DNA from: CBDDLJ01 sp965230635
GTDB taxonomy: Bacteria > Pseudomonadota > Gammaproteobacteria > UBA1113
Reading direction: 5' to 3'
Length of the DNA stretch: 30,148 bases
Assembly: GCA_965230635.1 (NCBI GenBank)
Contig: CBDDLJ010000003.1
Coordinates: forward strand, 1 to 30,148
Made by a program: the position numbers and the translations under genes. Shown here piece by piece: positions 1 to 8,109 of the stretch. Below the pieces are notes generated by a model. That model was not told where the DNA came from, did no database searches, and worked only from the letters and a program-made list of their open reading frames with translations. The first letter of the stretch is position 1, and every line of letters begins with the position of its first letter.

Positions 1-694
1 CAATCAATATATAGTCTTGCTCTTGACGAGAAAATGGAATATAAATACTATCTCTGGTGGTTCCTGGTGCATCATACACAATCACACGCTCTTCACCTAA
101 CATACGGTTAACTAATGTTGATTTGCCGACATTAGGCTTGCCAACAATCGCAATCTTTACTGCTTGTTTATCTTTATTTTCTGTTAATTGTTCCGATTCA
201 GTGAAAGTTAGTTGAGATAAAACCTGCTCTAATAAAACTGATGTTCCACGTCGATGTGCAGCAGCAATAAAGACTGGCTCAGAAAATCCCAATTGATAGA
301 AATCACCACAAATAAAATCAGGATTAACGTTATCACTTTTATTTGCAACAATGGTTACTGGCTTCCCGGACTGCCTTAAACATTGAGCTATTGTTTCATC
401 TGCCGCCGTCGTGCCTTTTTTTGCGTCAACCAAAAATAAAATATGGTCTGCCTCTTCTATCGCTAATTGCGTTTGATTTGCCATACTGGCATCAATACCT
501 TTTTCATCATAGCCAATACCACCGGTATCAATGACGAAAAACTGTCTATCATTATATTTTGCTAACCCATAGATACGATCCCGGGTTACTCCAGGAAAAT
601 CAGCTACCAGAGCATCCCGGCTGCGTGTAAAACAGTTAAATAATGTTGATTTGCCTACATTTGGACTGCCTACTAGGGCGACTACAGGTAGCAT
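1..694 (-). CDS. der: Ribosome-associated GTPase Der (EngA), N-terminal part
   Basis: Der is a tandem-GTPase protein needed for 50S subunit maturation. Translating from the ATG at 694 gives about 231 codons before the window edge. Seen: first G domain with P-loop GSPNVGKS near residue 8, G3 DTGG, G4 NKSD, then a linker and the start of the second G domain with GKPNVGKS and the following APGTTRD. The family is about 450-490 residues, so roughly half is present and the rest of domain 2 plus the KH-like domain lie outside the window. The first P-loop has Ser where most Der proteins have Arg. It starts only 4 bases after the bamB stop and has no clear Shine-Dalgarno sequence, so translational coupling to bamB is likely (inference). 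The bamB-der order matches E. coli. Confidence 0.95.
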   Translation of the reverse strand, partial: MLPVVALVGSPNVGKSTLFNCFTRSRDALVADFPGVTRDRIYGLAKYNDRQFFVIDTGGIGYDEKGIDASMANQTQLAIEEADHILFLVDAKKGTTAADETIAQCLRQSGKPVTIVANKSDNVNPDFICGDFYQLGFSEPVFIAAAHRRGTSVLLEQVLSQLTFTESEQLTENKDKQAVKIAIVGKPNVGKSTLVNRMLGEERVIVYDAPGTTRDSIYIPFSRQEQDYILI

Positions 695-698
695 TGCA

Positions 699-1862
699 TT
701 AACTAACTGTTTTAGGCATTAGTGAAATAAGCGTACCATTTTTACTCAGCGCATAAAGTCGTCCATTATAAACTTCTGGCTTTGCTAAAATGCCCGTTTT
801 ACTTAAACGTTCTGCTGCAACAAAACGACCATCTTCCTCACCCATCCAGTAAATGCTGCCATCATTATCGGCAACAACAATATAATTGTCTATCACAGCT
901 GGCGCGGTAATAAAATGATCTTGTAGCTCATTCTGGCGCCAGATGACTTCACCATTGTTTTTATTTAACGCCCATATACGCCCTCTGCTATCAGTCACAT
1001 AGACATGACGGTGGCTAACCGCCAATCCAGATTTTGTTGATAACGCCTTATTCCAAAGGATATGGCCATTATTGATATTGATAGCAGTTACATTACCATG
1101 ATAACTAGCCGCATAAATAATACCATTATCAATTTCCAAATTACCGACCACATCGGTCATTCGCTTGATTTCAGAAAATCCTAGTGGCCTCGCTATCGTT
1201 TGCTCCCAAACCAACTTTCCTTTATCCGCCGTCAATGCAACAATTTTTCCATTAGAAAAACCCGATATTACAAGAGGATATTCAACAATAGGCGGACTAC
1301 TTTGACGTAACATTAAACGAGGCACTTCTTCTTGGTATTCCCAACGTTTATCACCATTTTCTGTATTGTAGGCAATAACTTTTCCATTTAATGTTTTAAC
1401 AACCACAAGATCGGCACCATAGGCTGGTGTATTAACAGCTTGCGCCGGCAATTTGGCTGTCCAGATTGTCTTACCTTTAGCAGCTGATACTGCATATAAA
1501 TTAGCATTTTCTGTAGCAAAAAATATTTTATCATTACCGTAAGCTGGACTAGTTACTGCTGGTTCTTTTACATTCTCTTTCCAGACAAAATGTCCATTGT
1601 TAATTTGCAATGCAAATACATTACCAAGATAATCTGTTATGAAAATTTGATCATCTGCAATAGTCGGTTTAAACTGTAAAAACTTACCTTGACTACCACG
1701 ACTTGCTCGTACTACCCAATTCTTTTTTACATTCAATTCTTTTTTTATAGCAAGCGGCGCAGGGCTATTTTTTTTAATAAAAGGAATCTTCTTAGATACT
1801 TTATTACACCCGGCAAGACCCATAAATACGATGATTGTTACGATAATAACTATTTTTTTCAT
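699..1862 (-). CDS. bamB: Outer membrane assembly lipoprotein BamB
   Basis: A 387-residue PQQ-type beta-propeller lipoprotein of the BAM complex, which folds beta-barrel proteins into the outer membrane. Seen: a lipoprotein signal peptide with lipobox LAGC and the lipidated Cys at residue 19, then repeated propeller blades marked by motifs such as NGHFVWKE, KGKTIWTA, NGDKRWEY, KGKLVWEQ and NGHILWNK. Length matches E. coli BamB (392). Shine-Dalgarno AGGTGA lies 6 bases before the ATG. The ATG overlaps the yfgM stop as ATGA. Neighbours yfgM and der are the standard context. After lipidation it should sit on the periplasmic face of the outer membrane. Confidence 0.95.
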   Translation of the reverse strand: MKKIVIIVTIIVFMGLAGCNKVSKKIPFIKKNSPAPLAIKKELNVKKNWVVRASRGSQGKFLQFKPTIADDQIFITDYLGNVFALQINNGHFVWKENVKEPAVTSPAYGNDKIFFATENANLYAVSAAKGKTIWTAKLPAQAVNTPAYGADLVVVKTLNGKVIAYNTENGDKRWEYQEEVPRLMLRQSSPPIVEYPLVISGFSNGKIVALTADKGKLVWEQTIARPLGFSEIKRMTDVVGNLEIDNGIIYAASYHGNVTAININNGHILWNKALSTKSGLAVSHRHVYVTDSRGRIWALNKNNGEVIWRQNELQDHFITAPAVIDNYIVVADNDGSIYWMGEEDGRFVAAERLSKTGILAKPEVYNGRLYALSKNGTLISLMPKTVS

Positions 1863-2482
1863 GCTATATCACCTGGAATATTGGCTAATTTCATTTCTAT
1901 CAATTCATTTTGTTGTGCAACAGAATTCTCAGAAAGAGCTTGTTGATACATTTTTTTTGCTTCCTTTATTTTTCCCTGCTGCAATAAAATATCCCCTTTT
2001 ACACTATCAACTAAACTCTTAAATGTTGCATCATCAATGTTAGCTAATAACTGTAGTGCTTCATCATTTTTTTCCAAGGCGGCCAACACACGTGCCTGGC
2101 GTATTCTAGTAATTTCTTTAAAAACAGTAGGCTTGCTATGTTTTTCACTTGATTTCAAGTATTGGTTTGCAGTTGTTAAGTCCCCTTCATCAACAGCCAA
2201 CTGTGCAAGAACAAGTGCTGATACGCCGGCATAAATCGTATCTGGATATTTATCTAATAAATAATTAGCTTCTGCTTTTGCTGTTTGATTATCACTTAGC
2301 TGAACTTTTTCAATAATATCACTAAATAATTCTGATGATTGACTCAATTTTTTATATTGATTTTTTTGCCAATATTGATATCCAATAACAAACACAATAG
2401 AAAGTGCTAGTATAATTAACACCATTTTACCGTAGCTATCCCACCAGCGCTTTAGTGCTTCAACTTGTTCATCTTCATTCAT
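1859..2482 (-). CDS. yfgM: YfgM-type TPR inner-membrane protein (SecYEG/chaperone ancillary factor)
   Basis: A 207-residue protein of the YfgM family: short cytoplasmic N-terminus (MNEDEQVEALKRWWDSYGK), one membrane segment at about residues 20-38, then a periplasmic helical TPR-like domain. In E. coli YfgM associates with SecYEG and PpiD and aids periplasmic chaperone networks. Start choice: the frame extends 4 codons upstream to a TTG that touches the hisS stop, but the ATG at 2482 has TGAGG 6 bases upstream and matches the usual family start, so it is preferred. It sits between hisS and bamB, as in E. coli. The end overlaps the bamB start by 4 bases. Confidence 0.88.
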   Translation of the reverse strand: MNEDEQVEALKRWWDSYGKMVLIILALSIVFVIGYQYWQKNQYKKLSQSSELFSDIIEKVQLSDNQTAKAEANYLLDKYPDTIYAGVSALVLAQLAVDEGDLTTANQYLKSSEKHSKPTVFKEITRIRQARVLAALEKNDEALQLLANIDDATFKSLVDSVKGDILLQQGKIKEAKKMYQQALSENSVAQQNELIEMKLANIPGDIA

Positions 2483-2490
2483 ATACAACC

Positions 2491-3774
2491 TCAACCTTCT
2501 AGAAAGTAACTTTTTTTCAAAAAACTAACGAGTTCATTCTGGGCAATAATTTGCTGTTCAGCGTCTTCACGCAAAGATTTAACCACTATATTACCTTTAT
2601 CTAACTCTTCTTCGCCCAGTATAAAAGCCAAATTGGCTCCTGACTTGTCTGCACGCTTAAGTTGGCTTTTTACACTACCAGCTGTATGGTTCAATACTAA
2701 CTGAATGTCTTCTATTTCATTACGCAGTTGCTCCGCCAGCACAAGCCCTCTATGCGTCGCTGCTTCACCCAATAAAATGAAATAGGCATCTGGATTCATT
2801 GTATGAAAGTGAAAATTGTTCACTTCTAATAATTCAATCACACGTTCCATTCCCAGCGACAAACCAATTGCTGGTGTAGAACGACCACCAATTTGTTCTA
2901 CTAAATCATTATAACGGCCACCTGCACATAAGGTATTTTGCGCACCTAGTTCTTCAGTTACCCACTCAAATACAGTATGTGTATAATAATCCAAGCCTCG
3001 AACCAAATACGGATTAACTTGATAATGAATGTTTAACGCATCCAATAAAGAACACAATTGTCTGAAGTGTTGTTTAGATTCTTCATCAAGATAGTCCATT
3101 AGCTTAGGAGAATTAGCTACTATTTCTGCCATATCTGGGTTTTTGCTATCTAATACACGCAATGGATTCCGATACAAGCGTGTACGGCTATCCGTATCTA
3201 ACTCAGCTTCATGTTGCTCCAAATAACGAACTAATACCTCACGATATTTTTCCCTCACTGGCTTAGTGCCCAATGAGTTAATCTGTAATTTTACTGTGCT
3301 ACGTAAATCGAGCAACTCCCATAAACGCGCTGTCCATGCAATAATTTCTGCATCGATAGATGGCTCTGCAATACCAAACACTTCTAAACCAAATTGATAA
3401 AATTGACGATAGCGGCCTTTTTGTGGACGCTCATGCCGATACATAGGGCCAAGATAATACAGCTTTTGGATTTGATTATGTAGTAATCCATGCTGTATAG
3501 CAGCACGCACACAAGACGCTGTCCCTTCTGGGCGCAGTGCTAACATATCGTTATTACGATCAGCAAAAGTATACATTTCTTTTTCAATAATATCTGTTGC
3601 TTCACCAATACTGCGTTTAAATAAAGTGATTTGCTCTAGTAGCGGAAAGCGTATTTCGCTATAACCATAACTCTCCGCTAAGTCTTGCATTATTGACTCT
3701 AGCTCTTGCCATTTTTCACAGACTTCTGGCAAAATATCATTCATCCCTCGTATAGATTGCATTGACTTTAACAA
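2491..3774 (-). CDS. hisS: Histidyl-tRNA synthetase
   Basis: Class II aminoacyl-tRNA synthetase charging tRNA-His, 427 residues (E. coli 424). Seen: N-terminal SIRGMNDILP, motif 2 region with RPEGTASCVRA and RHERPQKGRYRQFYQ, the histidine-A signature LVRGLDYYTHTVFEW, GGRYNDLVEQIGG, and a C-terminal anticodon-binding domain. The start is a TTG at 3774 with AGAGG 6 bases upstream; the next in-frame ATG (3762) is too far from that site. Between rodZ and hisS many gammaproteobacteria have ispG; here there are only 36 bases. Confidence 0.97.
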   Translation of the reverse strand: MLKSMQSIRGMNDILPEVCEKWQELESIMQDLAESYGYSEIRFPLLEQITLFKRSIGEATDIIEKEMYTFADRNNDMLALRPEGTASCVRAAIQHGLLHNQIQKLYYLGPMYRHERPQKGRYRQFYQFGLEVFGIAEPSIDAEIIAWTARLWELLDLRSTVKLQINSLGTKPVREKYREVLVRYLEQHEAELDTDSRTRLYRNPLRVLDSKNPDMAEIVANSPKLMDYLDEESKQHFRQLCSLLDALNIHYQVNPYLVRGLDYYTHTVFEWVTEELGAQNTLCAGGRYNDLVEQIGGRSTPAIGLSLGMERVIELLEVNNFHFHTMNPDAYFILLGEAATHRGLVLAEQLRNEIEDIQLVLNHTAGSVKSQLKRADKSGANLAFILGEEELDKGNIVVKSLREDAEQQIIAQNELVSFLKKSYFLEG

Positions 3775-3810
3775 GAAATACCTCTTTGTAATTTTCTAGG
3801 ATAATAAAAT

Positions 3811-4581
3811 TTAAGAAACTGATTCAAAACCATTCATATTAAGCTGATCATCCAAATTGCTATTAGTTGCAACGTGTGATGAGGCAATATGTTTTTTATT
3901 CCGAGCTTGATTAACGCTGTTCTTTATCTTTTTATCTTTCAAGCGATCGCTATTTAACATCTTCTCAGAATTGCTCTGCTTTTGCGCTGTATTTGACGAA
4001 GCTGAATTTCCGATAGCATTCGCTACATCATTACCACTAATAGGCTCTACTGGCACTTCATCAGCTTTTTTAGCTGCAGCAGCATCAACTGCTGTCAATG
4101 TGGCATCCTCTGTCATGGATATCGCTGAGCCCACGGTATTACTATGACCACGCCACCATAAAACGACGAGGACCACTAATGCCAATATGATAAGGTAACT
4201 CATCCAACGGATGCCTTTATCACTCGCTGTAATTTGTTTCTTCACTCGAGTCACAGGAACTATCGATGGTACATGCTGCTCATCCAAACCTAAAGTGTTA
4301 TATGCAGCAATCACTTCATCAACAGACGCCTCTACAAAACGTGCATAAGAGCGTAAATAACCACGCACAAAAGCATCGCCTGGCAATTTTTTATATTCAT
4401 TATTCTCCAAAGACTGTATTACCATGCGCGATAAGTGTAATTTCCTGGCAATATCTGCCTCAGTTAAGTCTTTTTTTAAACGAGCATTGCGCAAAATATC
4501 ACCCGGCCCTTTCATCGTGGCTGGCTTTTCTTGTTTTTCAACTTCTCTGATTTCTGTACTTGGCTTAACTACGGTATTCAT
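3811..4581 (-). CDS. rodZ: RodZ-like cytoskeletal membrane protein, short form
   Basis: 256 residues. Seen: N-terminal Cro/C1-type helix-turn-helix domain at about residues 24-98 (GDILRNARLKKDLTEADIA, then VIQSLENNEYKKLPGD and FVRGYLRSYARF, typical of the RodZ N-domain), a basic juxtamembrane stretch, one membrane helix at about 127-143, and a periplasmic tail rich in Ser, Asn and Lys. RodZ links MreB to the cell wall machinery in rod-shaped cells. E. coli RodZ has 337 residues and a folded periplasmic DUF4115 domain; that part is not recognisable here. Start choice: ATG 4581 has GGGAG at ideal spacing, inside the 3' end of pilW (17-base overlap); the upstream ATG at 4608 has no such site. 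Confidence 0.82.
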   Translation of the reverse strand: MNTVVKPSTEIREVEKQEKPATMKGPGDILRNARLKKDLTEADIARKLHLSRMVIQSLENNEYKKLPGDAFVRGYLRSYARFVEASVDEVIAAYNTLGLDEQHVPSIVPVTRVKKQITASDKGIRWMSYLIILALVVLVVLWWRGHSNTVGSAISMTEDATLTAVDAAAAKKADEVPVEPISGNDVANAIGNSASSNTAQKQSNSEKMLNSDRLKDKKIKNSVNQARNKKHIASSHVATNSNLDDQLNMNGFESVS

Positions 4582-5368
4582 ATTTATCTCCCAACTCTCT
4601 GTATTCATACGAATTCGGAAAACGATTTTTTAAAACCATTAAGTTACTAGCAATAACATCCCCATTATTTTCCTTCTCTGCAAGTAATATAGCAAACTTT
4701 ATCGATTCTGGTGTCGGATCACTTATGCTATTATAGCGCTCTAAATAAGCAGTGGCTCGCCGAATATTATCTTTTTCATAATTCAATTTAACCAACTCTA
4801 ATAAGGCACTCTGTAACCTTGGTTGTTTTAATATTGCTTGCTGAAAAAAATTCTCAGCTTTTACCTTATCATTATTTTTTAACGCACATAAGCCTAAGTT
4901 TTCATATGCTTCACCTTGTGAAATATAGTTAGGTTGATTAATCGCCAATAAAAACTCTCTTTCTGCTTCTTGAAAACGATTTTGTCGACACAAAAAAGCA
5001 CCATAGTTATTATGCGCAACACCCTCTTGTGTTTTTAACTTGATAGCACGTTTATAGTAGGACTCCGCACTTTTTTCTTCACCAGTCATTTCAAAAAAAT
5101 AAGCTAAAGCATCCATGATAACCGAAGATCTAGGATCTTGCTCGATTGCAATCATTAATTTTGACTTAGCTCGATCAGTGTCACCCTTTTGTAAATAAGC
5201 CATGCCTAATTGCACATTATATTTAGCGGCTGTCGGATTATACGCATGTCGCGGCGGTGGTGTGGGTGCTCTTACATTATGTTGTTGATAGGCATTATCT
5301 TCCTTATAGACACAGCCAGCAAGCAATAAACAGGCAAGAAATAATACTATGGTAGCAACTCTGGTCAT
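4565..5368 (-). CDS. pilW: Type IV pilus biogenesis/stability lipoprotein PilW (PilF), TPR
   Basis: 267 residues. Seen: a lipoprotein signal (MTRVATIVLFLACLLLAGC) with lipidated Cys19, then several tetratricopeptide repeats, e.g. AKYNVQLGMAYLQKGDTD, AYFFEMTGEEKSAESYYKRA, AHNNYGAFLCRQNRFQEAE and YENLGLCALKNNDKVKAE. This is the PilW/PilF family, which helps assemble the PilQ secretin in the outer membrane. The frame runs further upstream to 5425 and a GTG with AGGGAG also exists, but the ATG at 5368 has AGGA 6 bases before it and begins exactly at a well-formed signal peptide. Position between rlmN and rodZ is the common gammaproteobacterial arrangement. Confidence 0.9.
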   Translation of the reverse strand: MTRVATIVLFLACLLLAGCVYKEDNAYQQHNVRAPTPPPRHAYNPTAAKYNVQLGMAYLQKGDTDRAKSKLMIAIEQDPRSSVIMDALAYFFEMTGEEKSAESYYKRAIKLKTQEGVAHNNYGAFLCRQNRFQEAEREFLLAINQPNYISQGEAYENLGLCALKNNDKVKAENFFQQAILKQPRLQSALLELVKLNYEKDNIRRATAYLERYNSISDPTPESIKFAILLAEKENNGDVIASNLMVLKNRFPNSYEYRELGDKYEYRS

Positions 5369-5402
5369 GTTTAATCCTATGGTCTTAGTGACAGACAGCA
5401 CA

Positions 5403-6569
5403 TTAACTCCCTTTCGCTGCATCATGTGTTTGTATTTTTTGCAATTGGATCGGCAAATCGATCAATTTTTTTGCAATATGGTGTTGCCGTCTCACTACTG
5501 ATGTTACCTTACCTGCTAATTGACCACAAGCAGCATCAATATCATCTCCACGTGTTTTACGAGTCACCGTGACTATGCCAGCACGTGTTAATTGATCACG
5601 AAAACGGACGATAACGTGGTCAGGTGAACGTTTAAATTCTGCTTGAGGAAATGGATTAAACGGAATCAAATTTACTTTAGCAGGAATCCCGCTTATTAAT
5701 TGCACTAACTGCTTAGCATGACTTAACTGGTCATTTATTCCATCCAACATGACATATTCAAAAGTAATTTGTCGACGAGGTTCGTCCCTGTAGTAATCTC
5801 GACATACAGACATTAATTGCTCAAGCGGGTATTTTTTATTCAGTGGAACCAAAAGATCGCGTAAAGCATTGTTCGGTGCATGCAGCGAAACGGCTAACGC
5901 AACGGGGCTACATTCTGCCAAACGCTGCATTTCAGGTACCACGCCTGCAGTACTCAATGTCACGCGTTTTTTTGCTAAGCCATAAGCAAAATCATCTAAC
6001 ATCAAATCCATACTGGCGACAACATTATCAAAATTTAATAACGGTTCTCCCATTCCCATCATGACAATATTTGTTATTTTTCGATCATGATGCCCATTCG
6101 CGGATGATAATTTGCGTACAGCAAGAAATACTTGGCCAATAATTTCAGACACCGCCAAATTACGGCTCAAGCCCTGTCTTGCTGTTGAGCAAAAGCTGCA
6201 ATTCAATGAGCAGCCTACTTGTGATGACACACACAATGTCCCACGCCCTTCCTCAGGAATAAAGACTGTTTCAATCGCATTACCATCGTATAAACGCATT
6301 AACCATTTACAAGTACCATCCTGTGAGCGCTGCTCTTTCACAATCTCAGGAGCACAAATCACGGTTTTTTCCTGAAGAACTGCGCGCAGTTTTTTCGACA
6401 AATTAGTCATTTGCTCAAAATCGGTAACACCGTATTGATGTATCCATTGAGTCATTTGCTCAGCACGATAACGCGCTTCCCCTAATTCAATGAAATAATC
6501 AACTAATTGCGTACGAGAAAAATCAAGCAAGTTCACTTGCTTGCTGTCATCAACCGAGCTATTAGTCAT
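5403..6569 (-). CDS. rlmN: Dual-specificity 23S rRNA/tRNA adenine-C2 methyltransferase RlmN
   Basis: Radical SAM enzyme methylating C2 of A2503 in 23S rRNA and A37 in some tRNAs. 388 residues from the ATG at 6569 (E. coli 384). Seen: KQVNLLDFSRTQL near the N-terminus, radical SAM cluster Cys120-x3-Cys124-x2-Cys127, Cys113 equivalent to the E. coli C118, MGMGEPLLNFDNV, and the methyl-carrying Cys348 in DDIDAACGQLAG. The open frame continues upstream to 6776, but that extension only overlaps ndk and lacks family similarity. The chosen ATG overlaps the ndk stop by 8 bases, with AAGG close upstream, pointing to coupled translation. Confidence 0.96.
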   Translation of the reverse strand: MTNSSVDDSKQVNLLDFSRTQLVDYFIELGEARYRAEQMTQWIHQYGVTDFEQMTNLSKKLRAVLQEKTVICAPEIVKEQRSQDGTCKWLMRLYDGNAIETVFIPEEGRGTLCVSSQVGCSLNCSFCSTARQGLSRNLAVSEIIGQVFLAVRKLSSANGHHDRKITNIVMMGMGEPLLNFDNVVASMDLMLDDFAYGLAKKRVTLSTAGVVPEMQRLAECSPVALAVSLHAPNNALRDLLVPLNKKYPLEQLMSVCRDYYRDEPRRQITFEYVMLDGINDQLSHAKQLVQLISGIPAKVNLIPFNPFPQAEFKRSPDHVIVRFRDQLTRAGIVTVTRKTRGDDIDAACGQLAGKVTSVVRRQHHIAKKLIDLPIQLQKIQTHDAAKGS

Positions 6570-6993
6570 TACCTTGGTAGATTTCATCAGTAGTGAAAAA
6601 GAATTCAATTTCCTGCCGTGCTGTTTCAGGACTATCTGAGCCATGAACAGCATTGGCGTCAATGCTATCAGCAAAATCAGCACGAATGGTTCCAGGCGCT
6701 GCTTCTTTCGGGTTAGTTGCTCCCATAATTTCACGGTTTTTGCTAATGGCATTTTCACCAGATAAAACTTGCACAAAAACGGGCCCGGAACTGATAAAAT
6801 TGATCAAGTCTTGATAAAATGGACGTTCTTTATGGACAGCGTAAAAAGCAGCTGATTGCTCTTTAGACAAATGCATCATTTTCCCAGCAACAATTTTTAA
6901 CCCCACTTGCTCAAAGCGGTCAATTATCCTCCCTATAACATTTTTTTCTACTGCGTCAGGTTTAATAATGGATAAAGTTTGCTCTATTGACAT
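6562..6993 (-). CDS. ndk: Nucleoside diphosphate kinase
   Basis: Transfers the gamma phosphate of NTPs to NDPs. 143 residues, the usual length. Seen: MSIEQTLSIIKPDAV at the N-terminus, GRIIDRFEQVGLKI, and the active-site histidine His117 in NAVHGSDSPETA (phospho-histidine intermediate). The ATG has GGAGA upstream. It is the first gene after a clear promoter (see 7037-7066) and leads into rlmN, so it probably heads the ndk-to-der transcript. Confidence 0.98.
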   Translation of the reverse strand: MSIEQTLSIIKPDAVEKNVIGRIIDRFEQVGLKIVAGKMMHLSKEQSAAFYAVHKERPFYQDLINFISSGPVFVQVLSGENAISKNREIMGATNPKEAAPGTIRADFADSIDANAVHGSDSPETARQEIEFFFTTDEIYQGND

Positions 6994-7036
6994 GATTTTC
7001 TCCGCACTGATTTGGTTAAGAACTTTTCAGCTGGCA

Positions 7037-7066
7037 ATTATACCGGTTGTTTAAAAATTTTTCCAA
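7037..7066 (-). promoter_or_regulatory. Sigma70-type promoter for ndk
   Basis: On the minus strand, -35 TTGGAA (7061-7066), an 18-base spacer and a perfect -10 TATAAT (7037-7042). The -10 lies about 43 bases before the ndk ATG. It is the best sigma70 match I found in the gaps between genes in this window, and it separates the ndk-der block from the iron-sulfur genes. Confidence 0.7.
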
Positions 7067-7184
7067 TTTTTATCATGCACTAAGTTTTTGAGCAGGAAAT
7101 AAATATAATCGTATGAACGTTTTCACATTGGCTTTTGTGGCAAAATTGACTGACGCATACCACTTTGAACAAAACACAACATAG

Positions 7185-7577
7185 TTACGACGTTTCGTCA
7201 ATAGTAAAGCTTTCTCCACAACCACAACTGCCAGCTTCATTAGGATTGATAATCTTTAATGTTGTACTTAACCCTTGTTTTACATAATCAACAACACTGC
7301 CTTTAACAAAAGGAAAACTGTCTACCGGCACGTAGATATTTGCCGTGTCAGTCAGTGGAAAAACAAAGGCTTGCTCAGGTTTGTCGTCAACATAGTCTAG
7401 TGCATACTTCAACCCCGAACATCCAGCTTGCTTCACACCCAAACAAATCCCTGTACCTTGCTGGTGTTGTGCTAATTTTTGCAAAATATGTGCTTTCGCC
7501 GCTGGAGTCACTTTGATAGCATCCGCTGCCGGAAGGCTATCACTGATAGCAGGTTCAATTGAAATATTTTTGCTCAT
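7185..7577 (-). CDS. iscA: HesB/IscA-family iron-sulfur assembly protein
   Basis: A-type Fe-S carrier, 130 residues. Seen: KVTPAAKAHILQKL, the first conserved Cys in KQAGCSGLKYAL, and the C-terminal pair in GSCGCGESFTID; these three cysteines bind the iron or cluster in IscA, SufA and ErpA. An N-terminal extension of about 20 residues precedes the domain. The ATG at 7577 has GAGG 5 bases before it; an in-frame GTG directly upstream is less well placed. The start overlaps the IscU-like gene by 23 bases, so the two are co-translated. IscA is preferred over ErpA/SufA only because of the iscU-iscA order; sequence alone does not decide it. Confidence 0.87.
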   Translation of the reverse strand: MSKNISIEPAISDSLPAADAIKVTPAAKAHILQKLAQHQQGTGICLGVKQAGCSGLKYALDYVDDKPEQAFVFPLTDTANIYVPVDSFPFVKGSVVDYVKQGLSTTLKIINPNEAGSCGCGESFTIDETS

Positions 7578-7953
7578 CACTACCTCGCTGTTTTTGTTGA
7601 TAATTGTTGATTGCTTGTTTCAAGACATCTTCAGCAATTGCAGCACAATGTAAACGATCAGAAGGTATCCTCAGCGTTCTCACCAATGTCTGACGTGTCA
7701 ATTTTTTTGCCTCAACGAGTAATTGGTTCTGACAATGCGTAGCTAAATAAGAAAGAGTGGCTATCGTATAATGGCAACCGCGCACCTTATAACGAATAGC
7801 AATAATTCGTTCAAGCGCATCAACTTGCAAATATAGCGTCACATAACGCCCCGTTGCTGGTGACTCTATCGACGCCACGCCTGTACAATTTGAATGCGGC
7901 AATGTACCAATATGTTGTGGTTGCTGAAAATGCTTCAATGCTAACGGCTGCAT
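7555..7953 (-). CDS. IscU/NifU-N-like scaffold protein lacking the first cluster cysteine
   Basis: 132 residues matching IscU end to end: FQQPQHIGTL for the NPRNVG region, VTLYLQVD, KVRGCHYTIATLSYL for YGCGSAIASSSLV, and DRLHCAAIAEDVLKQAI for KIHCSILAEDAIKAAI. By hand alignment to E. coli IscU, Cys63 and Cys106 (with His105) are kept, but Cys37 is Thr and Asp39 is Arg (SPATGR instead of APACGD). A cysteine in SNCTG lies about 15 residues earlier. IscU normally builds [2Fe-2S] on Cys37, Cys63, His105 and Cys106, so this protein either uses another ligand or has a changed role (inference). ATG 7953 has GGGA 6 bases upstream; an upstream in-frame start at 7998 would run into a dyad and is rejected. 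Confidence 0.8.
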   Translation of the reverse strand: MQPLALKHFQQPQHIGTLPHSNCTGVASIESPATGRYVTLYLQVDALERIIAIRYKVRGCHYTIATLSYLATHCQNQLLVEAKKLTRQTLVRTLRIPSDRLHCAAIAEDVLKQAINNYQQKQRGSDEQKYFN

Positions 7954-7978
7954 GTTATTTCCCGCTAAATAGAATTTA

Positions 7979-8018
7979 TTACAACCTTGTTTCCACACTG
8001 GGGGAAAGCAGGTTGTAA
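7979..8018. repeat. Dyad (16-bp arms, 8-base loop) at the iscU-like promoter
   Basis: Left arm TTACAACCTTGTTTCC at 7979-7994 and right arm GGAAAGCAGGTTGTAA at 8003-8018 pair at 14 of 16 positions around an 8-base centre. Its right end lies 3 bases from the -10 box at 8022-8027, so it covers the predicted transcription start and 5' leader of the IscU-like gene. It could be an operator or an RNA hairpin. No U-tract follows on the minus strand, so it is not a standard terminator. Confidence 0.65.
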
Positions 8019-8021
8019 CAG

Positions 8022-8030
8022 ATTATATCA
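8022..8030 (-). promoter_or_regulatory. Extended -10 promoter for the IscU-like/IscA genes
   Basis: Minus-strand TGATATAAT is an extended -10 (TGn plus perfect TATAAT). No good -35 lies 16-18 bases upstream, which is usual for extended -10 promoters. It is about 70 bases before the IscU-like ATG, and the dyad at 7979-8018 follows immediately. It gives these genes a start independent of iscS. Confidence 0.5.
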
Positions 8031-8109
8031 TAAAAAATGTATCAGTACCTTTTCGTTTTTTGAAATATTGCTCTGGCACTATGCGCATGGTTTCTACTAA
8101 TTGCATAAC

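Noticed and set aside
6570..6776. N-terminal extension of rlmN by about 69 residues
   Set aside because: It lies wholly inside ndk in another frame, has no family similarity, and the ATG at 6569 gives the normal RlmN length.
7954..7998. Earlier start for the IscU-like gene
   Set aside because: The extra residues run into the dyad and have no IscU counterpart; ATG 7953 has a well-placed GGGA.
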